From NCBI GenBank assembly GCA_006384855.1, contig VCJN01002135.1, forward strand, positions 114,501 through 178,500: DNA of 64,000 bases. The letters run 5' to 3'. Every line of letters begins with the position of its first letter. Positions within the stretch are counted from its first letter, which is position 1. The DNA is from Tetraselmis striata (lineage: Eukaryota; Chlorophyta; Chlorodendrophyceae; Chlorodendrales; Chlorodendraceae). The notes under the pieces were generated by a model, which saw only the letters and a program-made list of their open reading frames with translations, had not been told where the DNA came from and made no database searches. A program made the position numbers and the translations under genes. Positions 59,567-64,000 of the stretch are shown here, in pieces.

Positions 59567-61819
59567 TTGCGTTTTCCCAATATCATTTTTTTACCCCAGT
59601 CAGTGGGCTGCACAGACAAGCACTCGTGGTTGCGCATACCAACGGGGTGGGGATGCTATGCAAAGACGCTGCGCTGGCGCAACATGGCATGCGAAGAGGC
59701 GACTTGGGCCAACGTACGCGCTGCCGCTGCGCCTTGCTCATCGTTGGACTGACCACCCACGTCATGGCGCGGAGGTTTTAGACCTACAAGCCTCAAGACA
59801 GAGTAAGCCCACTCGGACCTCGCTGAACCCCGCTTACAGCGCTTCCCAGGCGTCGCCCGCGTAACCAAACCACACACCCCGCTTCACACGAATCCGACGA
59901 GCGCGCAGACTACGAGGCGCCCCCCTACGGCCGTACGCTCCAACTGCCGGCGACGGGTACGCGGCGTTCGTGGACGCGACCGGGCTGGCGGGCTCGTTGA
60001 TAGAGCGCTACGACTACCAAGGAGGTACAGTAGATGAGACTAGTTCCCCACGCTGAGTTGGGGTTCCTGAACACCGCGTCTTGTAGTTGGCGGGGGTTGC
60101 CGCGGTAAGTAACAATTCCGGTGGGAGCAGCAGCAGCAGCAGGCATGAGGCTGTCGTGGTGAAAAAAGAGGGCGCGCCGCGACATGCGCGCAACTACAGT
60201 AGGGACCAAGTACGTGTACACTACGCTTAAAAATAAATGGCAAGCCCTACTTGGGGTAGGGTCTGTGCTCACGCGCAATCGAAGCCCGTGGCGCCAATCC
60301 TAATATAGAGGTACTGTTCGTTGGGTAAGAGTGCTGGCTACAACCCCCGTGCTTTAGATTGAATCGATTTGGCCGTGTACATTGAGGTGTATGTAGATGT
60401 AAAAACGAGGCACGAATTTCGCAGCACATCTCGAGTTTACATAATTCGCGCAAATATTCAGAAAAATATTCCTACGCGCAGCGCATGAGGAGTCCTTGGA
60501 ATGGCTCTATAACAATAGACTGCCTATGGATGTGCTCGCATGGTACCGCGAGTGGTCCCGCATCGCGCATTCTAGCCGCTCATAATGCCCGCGTACATCA
60601 GCGTTAAAGTGTTACCCTGTCACGAGGCACGTACTCGCGTAGGCGGCGATTTTTTGTGCATGCGCACCTTTTGGCAACCGCTTCATGTGGTAGCGCGCTA
60701 CTAGCTCTACACGGTGGGGCAAGCACGTATCCAACTCTTACGGCGCGCGCCGCAGTCGCGCGCCGTAAGAGCATCTAAAAACACCCCTTCCTTTCTCATG
60801 GGACGCTGACAGTGCGTCACAGAAGCCCTACCAGATCCACCCCTTCCTTTCTCATGCAAGCGCAATCCTTTAGTGTTAAGGCGTAAGCACAGGCGTTCTT
60901 GGTAGGTTATGGTGTTGGTTAGTTTGCCTGGACAACGTTTAGAAGGATCAGCCAGCATCATTCCGTCAAATATGCGGTCAGGCGGAGCTTCGTAAGGCTC
61001 TGCATCAAGTATCGATCACACATAGTGATCAGATGCAGCAGGCAAATCAAGATCAAATCATTATGTTGATCTTGAGGAGCCAGTTATGGGGCATGTGCAT
61101 TGATGATTAGCCACCGAATTGAATGCCGCAAATGACCGTATGCCCTGCTTCTTGATCTTAAGGCTTTGATGCAGACGCGTACTCATGATGACGGTGATGC
61201 ATCACGTACTCATGATGACATCACGTATCCTTGACGCCATCACGTACACATGAGGACATAAAACCATAAAACACCAGCGGCGGGTTGGATTGTTGCGGGC
61301 GTACTTGCCCCTCAAGGAACGGCGTGCCACATGCCTAGCCGCCTCCCATGCGAGCTCATAAAGTTTGGCCATACGATAGCTCGCTTGCGGTGCTGCCCAA
61401 GACAGAGTTGCAGCAAACTTGGCATATGATATTTGCTGGGGGCACTCGGACAACGCATGGACATGGAAGCAGGCTCCGTGCGCAGACAAAGTGGCAGCGA
61501 AGAAACCATGTGCCATTTCCTGGTCACATATGCTTCGATACCCCGTTGGTCTCCATGATGGCATCATCCCAGAGACTGCATGCTGATGTCGTGGAAGTGA
61601 CCCAATCTCTCGACATTCACTAGCGGCGTTGGTGTGGATTACTTGCATGTAGCAAGGTCATCAATGAAGGCCAGCACGTACCCCCTAGAGCTCATTGCAA
61701 AATGTTCCAGCCGCTATGGCACCGCATAGCGCGTGGTGCATATACCCAATGCGTCGCTAGTCAAAAGCATATACGCTCCACATGTTGGTGGCGACATGGC
61801 CAACCTGCGGATCTAGCTA
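59567..61819. other. intergenic, no gene recognised
   Basis: Upstream flank of the LRRC51-like gene and downstream flank of the plastid protein gene. It holds an (AGC)n run near 60126-60143, a hairpin at 60735-60771 and the 19-bp direct repeat CACCCCTTCCTTTCTCATG at about 60782 and 60839. A minus-strand ORF at 61648-61202 has some ordered-looking segments (EMAHGFFAATLSAHGACFH) but no known relative. Confidence 0.4.
60735..60771. repeat. Perfect 15-bp inverted repeat, 7-nt loop
   Basis: CTCTTACGGCGCGCG (60735-60749) pairs exactly with 60757-60771 around the loop CCGCAGT. A very GC-rich stem in an AT-richer spacer; possibly a terminator-like or foldback structure. Confidence 0.8.
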
Positions 61820-62229
61820 CTATGCGGCGTTTGGAAGGATGGGCATTCCGGTGACTAGGCTTGTCAGGAACAAGCCGCCGACCAGATACGACAGCGTGCC
61901 ACAAAAATTTATGAAGAAGACCGTCAGGCCTGTCGCGACTGCAGGCTTCACCTGCGGATAGTGCACAGAAAGGGCTCAGGGCGGCTGGGTATGGCATGCA
62001 GAAAGATGGCGGAAGAGAGGAATAGGGCCAGACGGTTGGGCTGATGGGGCATACGTGGAAAACTGCCCCAATCTTCTTGATGATTCTGTCGAATACTGGG
62101 GAGATGGCTGCGGCGAGCATCAGGCGGAGCGGCCTGCCGGAAAGGGCATGTCAGAGCTGTGGCGATTCATCGGAACAGAGGTGTGGGTAGGCATGGCGCG
62201 AAGAGGAAGTTGGGGTTAGGTCCCGGAGT

Positions 62230-62260
<31 letters not shown>

Positions 62261-63104
62261 CGCACCGCAGCAGGTTTCCAAAGGTTGCGTAGAGCGCCGC
62301 GTATGTCAGCAGGTATGGCCCCCACTGCCCCTGCAGGCAGACCAGGGCGTGTCAGTGTCAACCCGTGACCCAGCACCGAAGATGGCTCCAACCTATTCGC
62401 CATTTTCATGCTATCCCATAAGTCACCCAGCGCGAGCGTGAGGCATACCGCTGCAAGTGGAGACAGCCCCGTCTTCACTGTGTACATGCTCCATGCAATG
62501 ATCAACAGCGTGATGGCATTGACGTTGGACACAAAGCCATACGAGAGCAGCGCGCTGGTGCCCATCTTCAGCAGCTGCTCCTTGCTCAGCTTGCGCTTCT
62601 GCAGTATGATCAGTAGTTTGAGTACCCCACGGCATTGGACTACTTCAGATGGTGAGGGAGATACACGACACACATCCGCACGCAGGGGGGGGGGGGACGT
62701 ACCGCAAACCACGCCTTGATTTTGCCCCACACCCCCTTTGGCTCCTCTTGCTGCGTGCCCGAGGCAGCAGCAGCGGCATCGCCAGCGCTGCCAGCGCTGG
62801 CTTGGGAATCCCCCTTTGTTTCCTGACCAGCCGGATGCGCATTTTCGCTCTTCTGCAAGCATCGCCAGAAAATCAGCACCGTTAGCCCTCATAATGCTCA
62901 GTGCGCATGCTTGCAGGCGCAGATTCCGGCGATTTCAACTTTTGGACGGGCTTATGCGAGCATCCATCGGACCTGGTTGGCATCCGGCCTGTAGTCCGGA
63001 GAGCCCGCGGCCGCCGCTGGCACACGAACGGCAACCGTCCTTGGTCGGCTGCTTGCGAATCCACGCGGTGCACCGCCACCGATCAGGCGCGTCGGAACGG
63101 ACAT
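61820..63104 (-). CDS. Plastid-targeted conserved membrane protein
   Basis: Exons 63104-62973, 62852-62703, 62598-62449, 62330-62266, 62133-62064 and 61951-61820 join in phase to about 232 residues. The N-terminus (MSVPTRLIGG, then Arg/Ser/Ala/Val-rich sequence without acids) looks like a chloroplast transit peptide. A charged spacer with WGKIKAWF follows, then KLSKEQLLKMGTSALLSYGF, a first membrane helix (NAITLLIIAWSMY), GQWGPYLLTYAALYATFGN, a helix with RPLRLMLAAAISPVFDRI, and a last hydrophobic segment (GLTVFFINFCGTLSYLVGGL). This pattern (LLSYGFVSN, TGLSPLA-x-GQW, LRP-R) is that of an uncharacterised plant and algal chloroplast membrane family, similar to DUF1279 proteins. Function unknown. 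Homopolymer C tracts lie just after two donors (62702 and 62265). Confidence 0.8.
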
Positions 63105-63755
63105 GTTCTGCTGATGAGCATGGCAGCGCTCGCTGTGTGCACACCGGGCGGGCACGGCGCGGGGAGTGATGGAGCGGGCACTGGCTTGCGAGCCCGGAAG
63201 CGGAGTGGTCCGGGGAGACATCAACGGCGAAGACGGAACGACGGGGGTTCGGCACGCCATGTCGCCTCCAGCCAGTACCTATCGTAACGAGAGAATCTGC
63301 GGCGGATACTGGCACACTGGCACACTCATGCAAGAACAGCGCAGCGAGGTGGGGACTAGTGCTGGCAGCAGAGGGTCAGCGGAGCCATATGCTGCGTGTG
63401 GCAACGCTGTGAGGACGCTGCTGATGCCAGCCCAGGAATATCACTACACGTACGAGAAGCGACCATACTCGTACGGGGTATAAGGATTGTGCGAGCGGCA
63501 GCAACCTTTTTAATATGAATAAACGCCAGCACCGCCGCGAGAGGGGCGGCTGGCGATGGACTTGGGTAGCATATGACAGGCAGATGGGCGGCATACGGTA
63601 CATACAATTATTCGCCAGATATGCAAGTAACGTCGTACAATGTACCAACGAATAACGCGGGTTTTATGGACTTTGGGAAGGCACAAAACACCGCACCTGA
63701 GCATGAGCTTTCATTCCTATGTAACTACAAGCCATAGGGGTCACGGGTCATATGC
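63105..63755. other. no gene recognised
   Basis: 5' flank of the plastid protein gene and spacer before the LINE fragment. ORFs at 63166-63483 (+) and 63356-63648 (-) show no recognisable features. Confidence 0.4.
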
Positions 63756-63759
63756 TTAC

Positions 63760-64000
63760 CTGAATTAATAAAACTTTAGACAGGGACAGTATGGTACGGG
63801 TTAAGACGGGGGTGGCCCCGGGAACACTATCAGACCCCATACCCATGGCTTGATACCAACAACTCCGACAGGGATGCCCCGCTTCCCCCATCCTATTTAA
63901 CATATTAACTAACGATATATTCGATGGGGTCGAATAACACCTAGGGTGTGATGTACCAGGGTGCACCGACACATTAGCGGCAATGCAACCACCAAGGGTG
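63760..64000 (+). mobile_element. LINE reverse-transcriptase fragment at window edge
   Basis: The plus strand encodes LRQGCPASPILFNILTNDIF, the conserved RT block preceding the catalytic YxDD region in non-LTR retrotransposons. Stop codons interrupt the frame on both sides of it. It runs off the window, so its extent is unknown. It is distinct from the LINE at 31800-37870, which lacks this part. Confidence 0.7.

Overview
This window is nuclear DNA of a green alga, most likely a chlorophyte. Five intron-rich host genes have GC-rich exons and GT-AG introns, plus a few GC-AG introns. TGTAA, the chlorophyte poly(A) signal, lies downstream of several stop codons. The best homologies are to plant and algal families: a plant-type long-chain acyl-CoA synthetase, a plastid-targeted membrane protein and an LRRC51-like ciliary-lineage protein. 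There are no bacterial operons, ribosome binding sites, CRISPR arrays or complete tRNA/rRNA genes. About forty G or C homopolymer tracts of 10-45 nt are scattered through the window.

Layout. 361-3698: fossil tyrosine-recombinase (YR) element, with a SINE inside its right terminal repeat. 4385-15025 (+): 16-exon coiled-coil protein gene. 15026-19247: mostly empty. 19248-26712 (-): an Hsp110-like chaperone gene that appears to continue in frame into an FKBP-type TPR domain. 27325-31263 (-): multi-exon DNA-transposon gene, broken up and carrying a fresh 411-bp TRIM-like insertion. 31800-37870 (-): 3'-truncated LINE with an APE endonuclease and part of the reverse transcriptase. 38000-39840: YR fragment, a polypyrimidine tract and a SINE split by a second repeat. 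40740-42137 (+): zinc-finger protein gene. 43000-53000: dispersed repeats, a second YR element and Pro/Ala-rich transposon-like ORFs. 54904-58247 (+): acyl-CoA synthetase. 58502-59566 (-): LRRC51 homologue, tail-to-tail with the synthetase. 61820-63104 (-): plastid membrane protein. 63760-64000 (+): edge of another LINE.

The host genes do not form one pathway. Two (LRRC51-like and perhaps the coiled-coil protein) fit a flagellate cell, one activates fatty acids, one is a plastid membrane protein, one is a possible nuclear zinc-finger protein and one is a chaperone. The most novel candidates are (1) the Hsp110-TPR fusion, which lacks most of the substrate-binding beta domain but keeps the TPR carboxylate-clamp residues; (2) C tracts on the sense strand placed just after 5' splice sites in four separate genes; and (3) a repeat-flanked YR element with no visible reverse transcriptase, present twice. 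Exon borders were read by eye from splice sites, phase and homology and should be treated as models.
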